Shown piece after piece: positions 35,765 through 44,897 of a stretch of 64,000 bases of DNA. The position numbers and the translations under genes are program-made. The stretch comes from Thermoanaerobacterium butyriciformans (GTDB lineage: Bacteria; Bacillota; Thermoanaerobacteria; Thermoanaerobacterales; Thermoanaerobacteraceae). The DNA is taken from positions 24,144-88,143 of the forward strand of contig NZ_JAGGLT010000011.1 in NCBI RefSeq assembly GCF_017874545.1. The letters run 5' to 3'. Each line of letters begins with the position of its first letter. Positions within the stretch are counted from its first letter, which is position 1. A model generated the notes under the pieces. The model had not been told where the DNA came from, did no database searches, and saw nothing but the letters and a program-made list of their open reading frames with translations.

Positions 35765-36631
35765 TTATGCACGAGGATGTGACTTTTTGTATACTTCTTT
35801 AATCTTTGATTTAGCAATTAATGATATTAATTCATTTGAACCAGTCGATTTATATCCGAGCATTTCTTGTACACTTCTTATATCCGCCCCATTTTCCAAC
35901 ATATGCTTGGCAAAAGATTTTCTCAGTATACTAGGAGTTATATCAAATCCTGGATTAACTATATCTGTGTACTCTTTTATAATTTTCCAACAACCCTGGC
36001 GAGTTAGTGCCTTACCTCTCATGTTTAAGAAGAGATAATCATTATTTTTAACATTTTCTCTTACAGATATGTAATTTTGAAGTGCATCTACTGCAGAATC
36101 ACCAATTGGTATAAATCTTTCTTTTGTACTTTTGCAATATATGTAACCATAATTAAGATTAACATCATCTATGCGCAGTGATATTAATTCTGATACTTTT
36201 AACCCTGTTGCATATAGGACTTCTATTATTGCTTTATCTCTTAAACCTTTTTCGCTTTTTTCGAATTCATATGACAATAATTTATCAACTTGATCAATTG
36301 ACAATGTTGCAGGAACTTTTCTTTCTATTTTTGGTGCATCTAAAGTATATGCAGGTTCTTCATCAATTAACCTATTCATGAATAAATATTGATAAAATGA
36401 TTTTATAGATGAAAGATGTCTTGAGATAGTAGCTTGTGATCTATTCTTATGTTTTAACAAATTCATATAATTAATAATCGTAGCCTTTTTAACTTCAAAA
36501 CATCCAATATTAATTTTTTCTAAATACTCTAAGAATTGTGTGATATCTCTTTTGTATGAATCTATAGTATTATCGCTTAACTTTTTATTATTTTTAAGAA
36601 AATCAATAAAAGCTTGTACAACACTTACCAT
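35765..36631 (-). CDS. XerD-like tyrosine recombinase with degenerate active site
   Basis: Full-length XerD relative (288 residues from ATG at 36631, which is well spaced from its Shine-Dalgarno sequence). It has an N-terminal SAM-like DNA-binding domain, the YATGLKVSELISL region, and ends in HPRA exactly like XerD. Against E. coli XerD, recalled from memory, the catalytic Arg148 is Lys145, His244 is Ser234, His270 is Tyr260 and the nucleophile Tyr279 is Ile269. Only the Lys and one Arg remain. It should not cut DNA. The position beside spoIIM and dacF is where Bacillus keeps xerD (ripX). Confidence 0.85.
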   Translation of the reverse strand: MVSVVQAFIDFLKNNKKLSDNTIDSYKRDITQFLEYLEKINIGCFEVKKATIINYMNLLKHKNRSQATISRHLSSIKSFYQYLFMNRLIDEEPAYTLDAPKIERKVPATLSIDQVDKLLSYEFEKSEKGLRDKAIIEVLYATGLKVSELISLRIDDVNLNYGYIYCKSTKERFIPIGDSAVDALQNYISVRENVKNNDYLFLNMRGKALTRQGCWKIIKEYTDIVNPGFDITPSILRKSFAKHMLENGADIRSVQEMLGYKSTGSNELISLIAKSKIKEVYKKSHPRA

Positions 36632-36697
36632 CAACATTACCCCTATTATATTTGATTATAATAAATATTCAACAAAACTTTTAATTTTCCTTCATCC

Positions 36698-37324
36698 TTA
36701 TTGAATAATATTTTTTAATAGATATAAAATATTTGGTGTTATATAAGCTTCAAATACACCACCTACTATCATCAATGAAAAAGCAGAATATATTATGAGC
36801 GTATACGTGACAAATTGAGAGAATAAATCATTAACATTAAATCTTCGGTTTTTTAATATATACATTGAAAAATTTATACAAGTTGCTGAAATAAAAAATA
36901 ATGAAATTAGAACCAAAATATTTTGTGGTAGTATGGCAATTAAAGCAAATATTATACCCTTGTATTTCAATTGATTGATTAGAAAACCAATGGAAAATCC
37001 TAATAAAAATCCTCTAATACCAACAACGAGAAATATAAAAGGAATTCCTATAATTGTAGCCCCTAACAGCCAAAGCACGAAAGTTGTTTCAAAATTATTT
37101 AATACAGATTGTTTAAATATTTCAATAGGAATTATTTTCATTTGACTAATTATCACATAAAAATTATTTATATATTTCATCATATTTTCTTTCTGTATAT
37201 CGTTTAATGTATTTATTGTAAAAGAGCCAGACGCTATTCCAATCATAAAAGACATTAAAATAATTATATATAGGATAGAATTATCTTTTATATGTTTAGA
37301 AATTTTTTCTTTTAAAACTTTCAA
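36698..37324 (-). CDS. spoIIM: Stage II sporulation protein M
   Basis: A membrane component of the DMP engulfment machinery that remodels peptidoglycan with SpoIID and SpoIIP. 208 residues, about five membrane segments, and the family stretch LPHNI-type motif in ALIAILPQNILVL. Neighbours (dacF, xerD-like, EndoQ, nudF) match the order around spoIIM in Bacillus. Confidence 0.93.
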   Translation of the reverse strand: MKVLKEKISKHIKDNSILYIIILMSFMIGIASGSFTINTLNDIQKENMMKYINNFYVIISQMKIIPIEIFKQSVLNNFETTFVLWLLGATIIGIPFIFLVVGIRGFLLGFSIGFLINQLKYKGIIFALIAILPQNILVLISLFFISATCINFSMYILKNRRFNVNDLFSQFVTYTLIIYSAFSLMIVGGVFEAYITPNILYLLKNIIQ

Positions 37325-37392
37325 GGCAACGTCCTCCTCCTGCCTTAAATTATATTTAAATTTATGCTTTGAAGAAGGACAATATGACTAGC

Positions 37393-38553
37393 TTAAATTA
37401 TTTTACCATAAATGCCGCCACCACCTGCTTTTATTTTTACATTTCCATATCTTGCATCTACAATATTCTTTGCCAATTTTTCACCTATACATTCTCTTAA
37501 TTGTTCGAAAGGTGCTTCATGTAAAACATATATCTCATTTCCAACTTCATACAAGAGCTTTTTCACTGTTTTAGGACCAATTCCGGGTATAAATTCCAGT
37601 GGAATCTGATAGATATATTCCGGTCTAAATGCAGGATGCAATATTTTTTGATCCTTTATTTCATATATTCGATCCAAAACACCAAATACTACATTTTCAC
37701 TGTTGCAATACGCGCATTTGTGAATAGGAGGATTTGTGTTCGAAATTTTACTGCAGTCAAGGCAAAATGTCCTGTGATATTTACCTAATGCAGGATTTAA
37801 ACCATAGTTTCTTATGATGCCACTTCTAGATTTAAGCGTCAATTTTACGCTTTTAAAGTCAGGACTTGGTAAGTCAAAAACATTAAATTCTCTTCCTATT
37901 TTTTGCAGAGAATGAGCATCTGAATTGCTTAAAAAAACTTTGTAGCTTAATTCACTGATCATATCAGCCAAATATGTATCAGAACTTAAACCAAGCTCGA
38001 TAGCAAAGACTTCATCATAATATTTTTCAAATACACGACTTAATCTATCAGTCGTATTCCCATAATAACTTTTATACGGCGTAAATACATGAGCAGGCAC
38101 GACAAATCCATCGAAATCTCTTACTATCTTTAATATTTCTATGCTATTTAGCCTGCATTTCTGTGTACTTAAGTTTATATTATTGATATACTTAGACAAT
38201 ATTTTAGAAAAAGCTCTCATTGATTCAATGTCTTTTAAGAAACATAATAAATGTGGTGAACCCGCCAATTCACCACCGACCTCTATCTCACTTACTAATT
38301 GTAAAACAATCTTATCTTTGTATATAAGCCCTCCGCCATCTAACTGTCTTAGTACATCATTTTTAACCAAATCCTCCAATTCATCCAAAATCTCAGGTAC
38401 TGCACAATCTACGATTCCTACAATATCTATACCCTTTTCTACACATTTTTCAAATATATTTTCTACTGTTAAACTTGGCGATGCAGTTATCTTAACAGGT
38501 TTTCCGCTTTTCGTTCTTCCCAAATGAACATGTAAATCAGCATTGTAGTACAA
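37393..38553 (-). CDS. Endonuclease Q family protein (PHP-type, YqxK-like)
   Basis: EndoQ-type DNA nucleases cut 5' of deaminated bases. Here a PHP domain shows ADLHVHLGR, GIVDCAVPE, PAHVFTP and SNSDAHS metal ligands. A zinc finger with CLDC and CAYC follows near residues 266 and 284, then a helix-hairpin-helix (FIPGIGPKTVKKLL). The 386-residue length fits the family. Deamination repair suits a thermophile. Deaminated-base cleavage is inferred from family, not shown. Confidence 0.88.
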   Translation of the reverse strand: MYYNADLHVHLGRTKSGKPVKITASPSLTVENIFEKCVEKGIDIVGIVDCAVPEILDELEDLVKNDVLRQLDGGGLIYKDKIVLQLVSEIEVGGELAGSPHLLCFLKDIESMRAFSKILSKYINNINLSTQKCRLNSIEILKIVRDFDGFVVPAHVFTPYKSYYGNTTDRLSRVFEKYYDEVFAIELGLSSDTYLADMISELSYKVFLSNSDAHSLQKIGREFNVFDLPSPDFKSVKLTLKSRSGIIRNYGLNPALGKYHRTFCLDCSKISNTNPPIHKCAYCNSENVVFGVLDRIYEIKDQKILHPAFRPEYIYQIPLEFIPGIGPKTVKKLLYEVGNEIYVLHEAPFEQLRECIGEKLAKNIVDARYGNVKIKAGGGGIYGKII

Positions 38554-38568
38554 TTCAAATACCTCTTT

Positions 38569-39093
38569 TCATTTGATATAATACAAAAGTGCTATTAAGG
38601 TTTTAGCATCCTCTATTAAGCCATTTTTAATCATTTCTTTTATCTCGTCAACGCTATACTCATAAACATCTAAAAATTCATCAGCGTCCGTATGAGGCGT
38701 ACCTTTTTCTAAATCATCTGCTAAATATAAATGCAAAACCTCAGTAGAAAAACCTGGAGATGGATAAAATGAAAAAATATGTTTCAGTTCCTTTGCTATA
38801 TAACCTGTTTCTTCCATCAGTTCTCTTTTTGCACATTCATCAGGTTTTTCTCCAATATCTAATTTCCCTGCTGGTATCTCTAACAACACTTTTTCAGCAG
38901 GCTTCCTATATTGCTTCACCATTATTATTTTGCCATCTTTATTTATAGCCAATATAGAAACGCCACCTCCATGTTCCACTATCTCCCTTTTTGCAACTTT
39001 TCCATTAGGCAATACAACATCATCAATCCTTAGATTTATTATTCTACCAGAAAATATTGTATTCGAATTTTTAGTTGGTTCATTTAAATCCAT
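38569..39093 (-). CDS. nudF: ADP-ribose pyrophosphatase, NUDIX family
   Basis: Hydrolyses ADP-ribose. The NUDIX box GEKPDECAKRELMEETGY is complete. The N-terminal region and VKQYRKPAEKVLLEIPAGK are typical of NudF. ATG at 39093 behind AAAGGGTG gives 174 residues and replaces a longer frame from 39138. Divergent from a 38-residue ORF that may be mciZ, an arrangement close to that in Bacillus. Confidence 0.93.
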   Translation of the reverse strand: MDLNEPTKNSNTIFSGRIINLRIDDVVLPNGKVAKREIVEHGGGVSILAINKDGKIIMVKQYRKPAEKVLLEIPAGKLDIGEKPDECAKRELMEETGYIAKELKHIFSFYPSPGFSTEVLHLYLADDLEKGTPHTDADEFLDVYEYSVDEIKEMIKNGLIEDAKTLIALLYYIK

Positions 39094-39165
39094 TTTATAC
39101 ACCCTTTCTATAAAGAATATTTTTCGCTTAAATTGCATAATATGAAAACAAAGGAGATGAATTTA

Positions 39166-39282
39166 ATGATCATATATGAAAATAAAATTTACTTCAAGGG
39201 GAAGTTCTGTGAACTTATTAAGCTGCTCAATAAACTTTCTTTAAAATACAAAACATTTAATGAATTAATTAATTCCAAGTAA
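39166..39282 (+). CDS. mciZ: MciZ-like small peptide (possible FtsZ-ring inhibitor)
   Basis: A 38-residue plus-strand ORF, ATG at 39166, with an excellent AAAGGAG site. It has the pattern GK-x2-E-(I/L)-x3-L and a late hydrophobic Ile at the same spacing as B. subtilis MciZ, the sporulation peptide that caps FtsZ filaments (comparison from memory). It lies next to nudF, where Bacillus carries mciZ. Its 3' end overlaps the convergent DUF3866 gene by 18 bases. Assignment rests on length, pattern and neighbourhood. Confidence 0.65.
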   Translation: MIIYENKIYFKGKFCELIKLLNKLSLKYKTFNELINSK

Positions 39283-40344
39283 TTTAGAACAATAAATTGC
39301 GGCCGCACCACATGCATCAAAAAATTCTTTTTCCTCATTGATTGTTCTTCCCATTGTCGTAAATTTTAAATCTTTTACTTCCAATAAAATATCACTAGTA
39401 ATTTTAGAGTCGATAAAATATTTATTAACTTTATCAAATGCGTGGTTTTCTTTTAATTGTTTTTCCAAAATCAAATGTTTCTCATTATCTAATATAGGCA
39501 TAGTCAAGTTGCAAGAACTATTCAATAACTCAATTACAGTAGCGGTATGATGGCTTATACCAATATGTCTTTCTCTTTTATCATTAAAACTAATTCGTGG
39601 TATCAAAATTGGGATACCTTTTAACTTGTTTATTGCATCAATTATACTAGCTTGGTCTATTCCTGAAAAACCATATTTTGTTCCTGTTCCAACTATGCCG
39701 GGTCCCATGGCCACTATTGCCACATCACTCTTTACAATTTCTTTAGCAGATATCAATGACGAATAAATATTGACTGCCTCAAAATCACCGCCAAAGGCAT
39801 GTCCCATAGTAATTGTACTGTCTATAATATTATTTTCTTTTAAATACCTAACTGTATTGCTGAAAGAAATTGGCAGGCAAGCTGAATCAGACATTATGTA
39901 TGATATTTTTATTGCCGGCTTCAATTTTTTCAAAACTACGGCTGTTGGAGCCAACATGCTATGAAGCTCACCAACGATTACAGGCATGCCACCTAAGTCT
40001 TTAAAATTATTAAAGATATCATGATACGGACTATCTTGTTCTTCCACCGATAATACATTAATCTGCATGGGGGTATATCGCAATTTCATTATATGTCCAA
40101 TCTTTTGAAAATCAAGATTATCATATTTTGTATTTAAAATTACAAAATCATAGCCACCTGTGCCTAAATTTAAATTTCTCGCCGTTTGATTTATATATAC
40201 TACATCATCAACATTTATTTCACCAGTAATCTCATTATAATTAATTGCTTTCGTTGTAACTCCATCTACATCTACTTCTATAAAACTGATATCATCTCTT
40301 TTTGATATAATATTTTTCACAATCCCTTTATTGATAAAAATCAT
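39265..40344 (-). CDS. DUF3866 family protein
   Basis: 359 residues, cytoplasmic, no membrane segment. Contains Gly-rich VAIVAMGPGIVGTGTKYGFSG near residue 213 and SHHTATVIEL, conserved in this family of unknown function. ATG at 40344 is chosen because the stop of the preceding gene is at 40349. It is the last gene of an envelope cluster with steA, steB-like and two glycosyl-lipid enzymes. Confidence 0.82.
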   Translation of the reverse strand: MIFINKGIVKNIISKRDDISFIEVDVDGVTTKAINYNEITGEINVDDVVYINQTARNLNLGTGGYDFVILNTKYDNLDFQKIGHIMKLRYTPMQINVLSVEEQDSPYHDIFNNFKDLGGMPVIVGELHSMLAPTAVVLKKLKPAIKISYIMSDSACLPISFSNTVRYLKENNIIDSTITMGHAFGGDFEAVNIYSSLISAKEIVKSDVAIVAMGPGIVGTGTKYGFSGIDQASIIDAINKLKGIPILIPRISFNDKRERHIGISHHTATVIELLNSSCNLTMPILDNEKHLILEKQLKENHAFDKVNKYFIDSKITSDILLEVKDLKFTTMGRTINEEKEFFDACGAAAIYCSKLLGIN

Positions 40345-40348
40345 TTTA

Positions 40349-41158
40349 TTAGTCACGTCCTCTGCCAATCATATCTAAAAAATTTAAAAATCTATTCCCC
40401 TCGATTATTTTTGTTAAAGAATATTTTTCAGTAACAATGTGAACTAAAATCAAGAATATCATTATAATTAATCTCACATTAAAATCAAACAATAAAATAC
40501 TTGATATACCCAAAGTAAGCCCGAGAATATTAGAACCAGTATCCCCAAGCATAATCTTTCCCTTTAAATCCAGCGGCAAAAAAGCCAGCACTGAACCTAA
40601 AACTATCATCAAAAGCTGTGGGCCTCCTGAAGTCGCTATAAAAAATATTATTGAGAAAAATAAAAATGCTTTACATGCTCTTCCTGGTCTTAAATCGAGT
40701 AAATTTAAAAAATTAGTAAACAATGATATTACTATCGTATTTACCAATATATCAATTATTCTGTTGCTTAAATTTATACTTATGTATAACGATACAATCA
40801 ACCCAGTTATCGCTTTTAGGCCACCGGTAGTTAATTTAAGATGAAGCAATGATTTTATGTGTCCTTTTAATCCGGTTACGCTTCGATCTCCTAATAAATC
40901 ATCAATCAGTCCAACATAAGACATCAAAATTATCGAAAGCAAATAAATAGGCATTTTGCTGTCATTGAAACCAATTAATGTTAAAATCATACTGCTAATA
41001 AAAATTGTTGGTACGAATGCAATGCCGCCACAAACAGGAATTAATATTTTCTTGTAATTTGGTTTTAAGCAAACATCTTTGTCTAATATTTGAAAAATAA
41101 ATTTTTGAATTATTATCATAAATAACAAAGAAATAGCCAAAAAGAATAAGGATGCCAC
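40349..41158 (-). CDS. MraY/WecA-type glycosyl-1-phosphate transferase
   Basis: A polytopic membrane enzyme of glycosyltransferase family 4, 269 residues with about eight membrane segments. It shows VGLIDDLLGDR (metal-binding Asp pair), NFLNLLDLRPGR and MLGDTGSN, the core motifs of undecaprenyl-phosphate sugar-1-phosphate transferases. It is shorter than MraY, and the sugar is unknown. Coupled to a family 2 glycosyltransferase. Confidence 0.85.
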   Translation of the reverse strand: MASLFFLAISLLFMIIIQKFIFQILDKDVCLKPNYKKILIPVCGGIAFVPTIFISSMILTLIGFNDSKMPIYLLSIILMSYVGLIDDLLGDRSVTGLKGHIKSLLHLKLTTGGLKAITGLIVSLYISINLSNRIIDILVNTIVISLFTNFLNLLDLRPGRACKAFLFFSIIFFIATSGGPQLLMIVLGSVLAFLPLDLKGKIMLGDTGSNILGLTLGISSILLFDFNVRLIIMIFLILVHIVTEKYSLTKIIEGNRFLNFLDMIGRGRD

Positions 41159-41162
41159 ATTA

Positions 41163-41837
41163 TCACCTGTCCTTAAAAAAAGCCTTTATTAAAAGCACTT
41201 TTAAAATATCAATGAACTGCCTGCCCCTATGAATAAAACCTTTAATGTCTCTTAAGGTAACAGAATGAGTCATATCTACATCAACTTCTTTAATTTTATA
41301 TCCCATATTTAAAATATCGATTGTCATTCCAACCTCTATTCCATAACCGCTGTAAAATCTCTTAATTTTATCAAGCACTTCTTTTTTAAATACCCTCTGA
41401 CCAGAAAGCGTTGAGTCAAAATCGTAGCCTGTCAGTAATTTCACTCCATATTTTGCAAGTTTTTTGACAAAACCAAAGCCAGATTTTACCTTGACTTTTG
41501 GGAACCTCGCAACAGTCACATCTGCCTCACCATCTACGACAGGTTTAATAAGCTTTATTACCTCCCTCGATGTTAAACCTACATCTGCATCTATAAATGC
41601 AACCACATCATTTTTTACATATTTTAATCCTTCTTTTAATGCCCTTCCCTTCCCTGAATTGTTTTTAATGTTAACTAGCCTTGCTCCAGCTTTTTTTGCC
41701 TTTTCAGCAGTATCATCAGTTGAACCATCATTTACAACTATGATCTCATCAATTTCTTCTATATTTTCCATCCCTTTTATCGTATCAACAATCCTATTAC
41801 TTTCATTAAAGGCAGGTATCAAAACGCTCACGCCCAT
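41163..41837 (-). CDS. Glycosyltransferase family 2 protein (dolichyl-phosphate sugar synthase-like)
   Basis: A GT-A fold enzyme. VLIPAFNESNRI and VVNDGSTDDTAEKAKKAG bind the nucleotide sugar, and AFIDADVGL holds the metal-binding DxD. The SGQRVFKKEVL stretch is typical of polyprenyl-phosphate sugar synthases. 224 residues with no membrane anchor. ATG at 41837 overlaps the stop of the steB-like gene. Confidence 0.88.
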   Translation of the reverse strand: MGVSVLIPAFNESNRIVDTIKGMENIEEIDEIIVVNDGSTDDTAEKAKKAGARLVNIKNNSGKGRALKEGLKYVKNDVVAFIDADVGLTSREVIKLIKPVVDGEADVTVARFPKVKVKSGFGFVKKLAKYGVKLLTGYDFDSTLSGQRVFKKEVLDKIKRFYSGYGIEVGMTIDILNMGYKIKEVDVDMTHSVTLRDIKGFIHRGRQFIDILKVLLIKAFFKDR

Positions 41838-42760
41838 CATTTCACCTCATTTGAATTTGTACTATTTTGATTCTGCTGTGCTGGTTCTATAAATGAATCT
41901 GGCATAATAGACGTATCACCTGGTTTTACTCCATAATTTCCATCCTTACCTTGCATAACCATTATTAAGGAAGTTTGTCCTATAATTGTATCTATATTGT
42001 CAACTGTTGATAAATGTTGTTTTTTATATGCGTCCACATAAGAGTACTTTACATCACTTTGCTCTACTCCAACAATTGGCACATTTAAAATTTTGGCCTG
42101 CCTTATAATTGGTATATCTACTATATTTAAGTTATTGTTTTTAAGATTGCTGCCTCCCGCTAACACTATAAAATCTGTACTTCCAGGTGTTCCAGTAAAA
42201 TCAATATATCCTTTATCTTTCAGATATGTTATTAGCTCAGCATCTTGTCCCGAGATTATAACATCTGTTAATTTCTGTGACAAAGATTCTATAAGATGAT
42301 TGCTGTCCACATTTCCATATTTAGACAGGTTGTTAAGCAGATCTGTTTTATCAGATTCATCTAAATCATTTAAATTATCTTTAAATATCGTAATTGAGCT
42401 AATTGTCGCACCTGCTTTCATCAATGCATTTCGCAAACCTGGATATATAAAATCATTATTAGTTTCGATTATTGCTACTTTTACGCCATTTAAACGTCCT
42501 TTGACAAGTTCCGGAAATACTATTTTATTGTACTGATTCATATAATCAAGCTGTTTATTTAAGCTCTGAACATTGTCTTTTAAATTAGAATTTTCTGTCT
42601 GAATATCCTTAAATTTTTGCTCCAACTGATTTATAATCGTATCCTGCTGTTCTGAAAAAACTTTTTGCCCATCAAGCATAAATCCTATAAATATACCAAT
42701 ACCTAATGCCATAAAAATTGCTGCTATCGTTAAAACGTAATATCTAATATTAACGTTCAT
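41837..42760 (-). CDS. Copper transporter/MctB family protein (SteB-like)
   Basis: 307 residues: one N-terminal membrane helix (about 5-25), a coiled coil (about 35-75, QKVFSEQQDTIINQLEQKF region) and an extracellular domain. Family members are named copper transporters from Mycobacterium MctB. In Corynebacterium the relative SteB partners SteA at the division septum. Here steA is directly upstream, so a division or envelope role is more likely than copper transport. Confidence 0.83.
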   Translation of the reverse strand: MNVNIRYYVLTIAAIFMALGIGIFIGFMLDGQKVFSEQQDTIINQLEQKFKDIQTENSNLKDNVQSLNKQLDYMNQYNKIVFPELVKGRLNGVKVAIIETNNDFIYPGLRNALMKAGATISSITIFKDNLNDLDESDKTDLLNNLSKYGNVDSNHLIESLSQKLTDVIISGQDAELITYLKDKGYIDFTGTPGSTDFIVLAGGSNLKNNNLNIVDIPIIRQAKILNVPIVGVEQSDVKYSYVDAYKKQHLSTVDNIDTIIGQTSLIMVMQGKDGNYGVKPGDTSIMPDSFIEPAQQNQNSTNSNEVK

Positions 42761-42770
42761 AAATCTCCTC

Positions 42771-43892
42771 CTAAAATCCTATTAAAAGCCTTATTCTCAA
42801 TTGCAGCAACTTTAGAAGCTGCTGCATAGGCGGCGAAAAATAAGCTATTACACTGAGGGGAACCATTGCTGCGAAAATAATGCTGAAAACATAAGATAAC
42901 CTAAAATTCTCTCTATATAACTTGTTAACACCTTTTGCATCAATAAGTTTAGAACCTATTTTAAGCCTGACAAGAAATGTACTGGACATTCCCTTTCGCC
43001 CTTTTTCTAAAAAGTCAATCATACTTGAATGTGTACCAACTGCAACAATTAAATCTGCTCCTTTTTCATATGCTAAAAGCATTGCAATATCTTCACTTGT
43101 TCCTGGAGCTTTAAAAATATGTGCATCAAGACCTAAAGACTTTACTCTCTCTAATCCTGGTGATTTACCATTAGGATATGCATGAACTACAATTTCCTTC
43201 GCTTGTTTCAATGCTTTATCGCTAACACTATCCATATCGCCTACTATAATATCTGGAGTCAATCCAAATTCAAGTATTGCATCAGCACCACCATCAACAC
43301 CTATTAGAATCGGTTTTACATCAGTTATATACTGTCTAATAGTATATAAATCTTCTTTATAATCCTTGCCTCTAACAACAACTAATGCCTGCCTATCTTT
43401 AAATTTTGTTTTTACATCGGGTATCTCAATATTACCTAAAATAAATGATTTTTCTTTTTTAGCATATTCAAGTGTATTTTCGATAAATTTATCTAACTCT
43501 ATCTCAAGATTTTCTTTACATTCCTCCATTTTATATTTAATAACATCGTGAGTCAATAATTTACCTTTTTTTATTAATTTACCATCTTTATATATCTCAT
43601 TATCAATAATTGTGATTCTGTCATTTTCTTTCAATAAATCGAATATATCTTCACCAACTTCATCAATAATTGGTATGCCAGCTTTGTCAATAATTAATGG
43701 CCCTAGATTTGGATATCTACCACTTATTGATTTATTTGCATTTATTACTGCTAAAATTTTCTTTTCAATTAGAGATTCTGCACCAATTTCATCAATATCC
43801 ACATGATCTATGACAGCAATTTCACCAGGCCTTATACGCTTCGCAAGATTTTTCGTTTTTTTATCTATTTTAACTGTACCTGTAATTTGCAT
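42771..43892 (-). CDS. steA: SteA-like putative cytokinetic ring protein
   Basis: 373 residues with a thiamin-pyrophosphokinase-like fold (VGVDGGADAILEFGLTPD, IVGDMDSVSD) and a C-terminal pair of membrane helices. SteA in actinobacteria interacts with SteB and affects septal cell wall. ATG at 43892 has TGGAGGT at 6-base spacing. First gene of the five-gene envelope cluster just after spo0A. Confidence 0.85.
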   Translation of the reverse strand: MQITGTVKIDKKTKNLAKRIRPGEIAVIDHVDIDEIGAESLIEKKILAVINANKSISGRYPNLGPLIIDKAGIPIIDEVGEDIFDLLKENDRITIIDNEIYKDGKLIKKGKLLTHDVIKYKMEECKENLEIELDKFIENTLEYAKKEKSFILGNIEIPDVKTKFKDRQALVVVRGKDYKEDLYTIRQYITDVKPILIGVDGGADAILEFGLTPDIIVGDMDSVSDKALKQAKEIVVHAYPNGKSPGLERVKSLGLDAHIFKAPGTSEDIAMLLAYEKGADLIVAVGTHSSMIDFLEKGRKGMSSTFLVRLKIGSKLIDAKGVNKLYRENFRLSYVFSIIFAAMVPLSVIAYFSPPMQQLLKLLQLRIRLLIGF

Positions 43893-43953
43893 GGTTTGAC
43901 CTCCATACATTTATTCTTTGTTTATTATAGCACAATTTTAAACAAGGTAAAAC

Positions 43954-43985
43954 AATAAAATACGGTGAAAGTATCACCGTACTTT
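43954..43985 (-). terminator. Terminator after spo0A
   Basis: Stem ACGGTGA/TCACCGT (43962-43968 with 43974-43980), extended by flanking A/T pairs, followed on the minus strand by TTTTATTGTTTT. Confidence 0.75.
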
Positions 43986-43986
43986 A

Positions 43987-44769
43987 TTAACTCACCTTTA
44001 AACTTAATCTTAATTTATCAGCGATAAGTGCTATAAACTCAGAATTTGTTGGCTTACCTTTTTCGTCATTTATTGTATAACCAAATAAGTCATTTAAAAC
44101 ATCAACTTTACCCCTGCTCCACGCAACTTCAATCGCATGTCTAATTGCTCGTTCTACTCTGCTGGGAGTCGTCTCATATTTTTCTGCTATCTTAGGGTAT
44201 AATAATTTTGTTACTGAGTTTAGATATTCAATATTATTAATAACCAATGTAATCGCGTCTCTTAAATATAAATAGCCTTTGATATGGGCTGGAATCCCTA
44301 CATCATGTATAACCTGTGTAATCAAAGTCTCCAAATCAGCTGACCTTTTTTCTCCCATAACTGGCATAATAGCTTTTGTAACCACATCTGTTTGAAATTC
44401 CATTATTTCTATTATTCTCTTTGAAAGTAACTCCAAATCAAATGGTTTTAAAATATAATAATCTGCCCCAAGACTTATTGCCCTCTGTGTAATTTTTTCT
44501 TGTCCTACTGCTGAAAGTATTAATATTTTTGGCTTTTTAATTTTTAATTCGTTTAGTTTCTCTAATACTCCAATACCATCTAAATACGGCATTATAATAT
44601 CTAAAATTAATAAATCCAATTCATTATTTTGTATTAAATTTATTGCTTGATTGCCGTCATTCGATGTACCTATTATCTCGATATTTTCTTTCGTCGATAA
44701 ATAGTCCACCATGATACTAACAAATTCCTTATTATCATCACAAATCCCTAGTTTAATTTTTCTTAACAA
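43987..44769 (-). CDS. spo0A: Sporulation transcription factor Spo0A
   Basis: Master response regulator of sporulation. The receiver domain has CDDN, the phosphorylated Asp in [13 protein letters not shown] and the Lys in ILKPFD. The C-terminal DNA-binding domain shows [15 protein letters not shown] and the recognition helix [17 protein letters not shown]. 260 residues. The start is TTG at 44769 with AAGGAGG eight bases upstream. It has a sigma-H promoter, giving positive feedback as in Bacillus. Confidence 0.98.
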   Translation of the reverse strand: MLRKIKLGICDDNKEFVSIMVDYLSTKENIEIIGTSNDGNQAINLIQNNELDLLILDIIMPYLDGIGVLEKLNELKIKKPKILILSAVGQEKITQRAISLGADYYILKPFDLELLSKRIIEIMEFQTDVVTKAIMPVMGEKRSADLETLITQVIHDVGIPAHIKGYLYLRDAITLVINNIEYLNSVTKLLYPKIAEKYETTPSRVERAIRHAIEVAWSRGKVDVLNDLFGYTINDEKGKPTNSEFIALIADKLRLSLKVS

Positions 44770-44831
44770 GAAACGCCCCTCCTTATGCCTTTTTATCCTT
44801 TTTTATTTATAAAAAACAAATCTATTTTATA

Positions 44832-44860
44832 ATATTCTACAAAAAAATTTAATTTCCTTC
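44832..44860 (-). promoter_or_regulatory. Sigma-H promoter of spo0A
   Basis: GAAGGAAAT (44852-44860) and GTAGAATAT (44832-44840) with an 11-base spacer fit the sigma-H consensus fully. The -10 box is identical to that of the spoIIA operon in this window. Confidence 0.8.
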
Positions 44861-44897
44861 TTTTAACAATAAAAATATTAGGGAAATTTTTCTTCCC

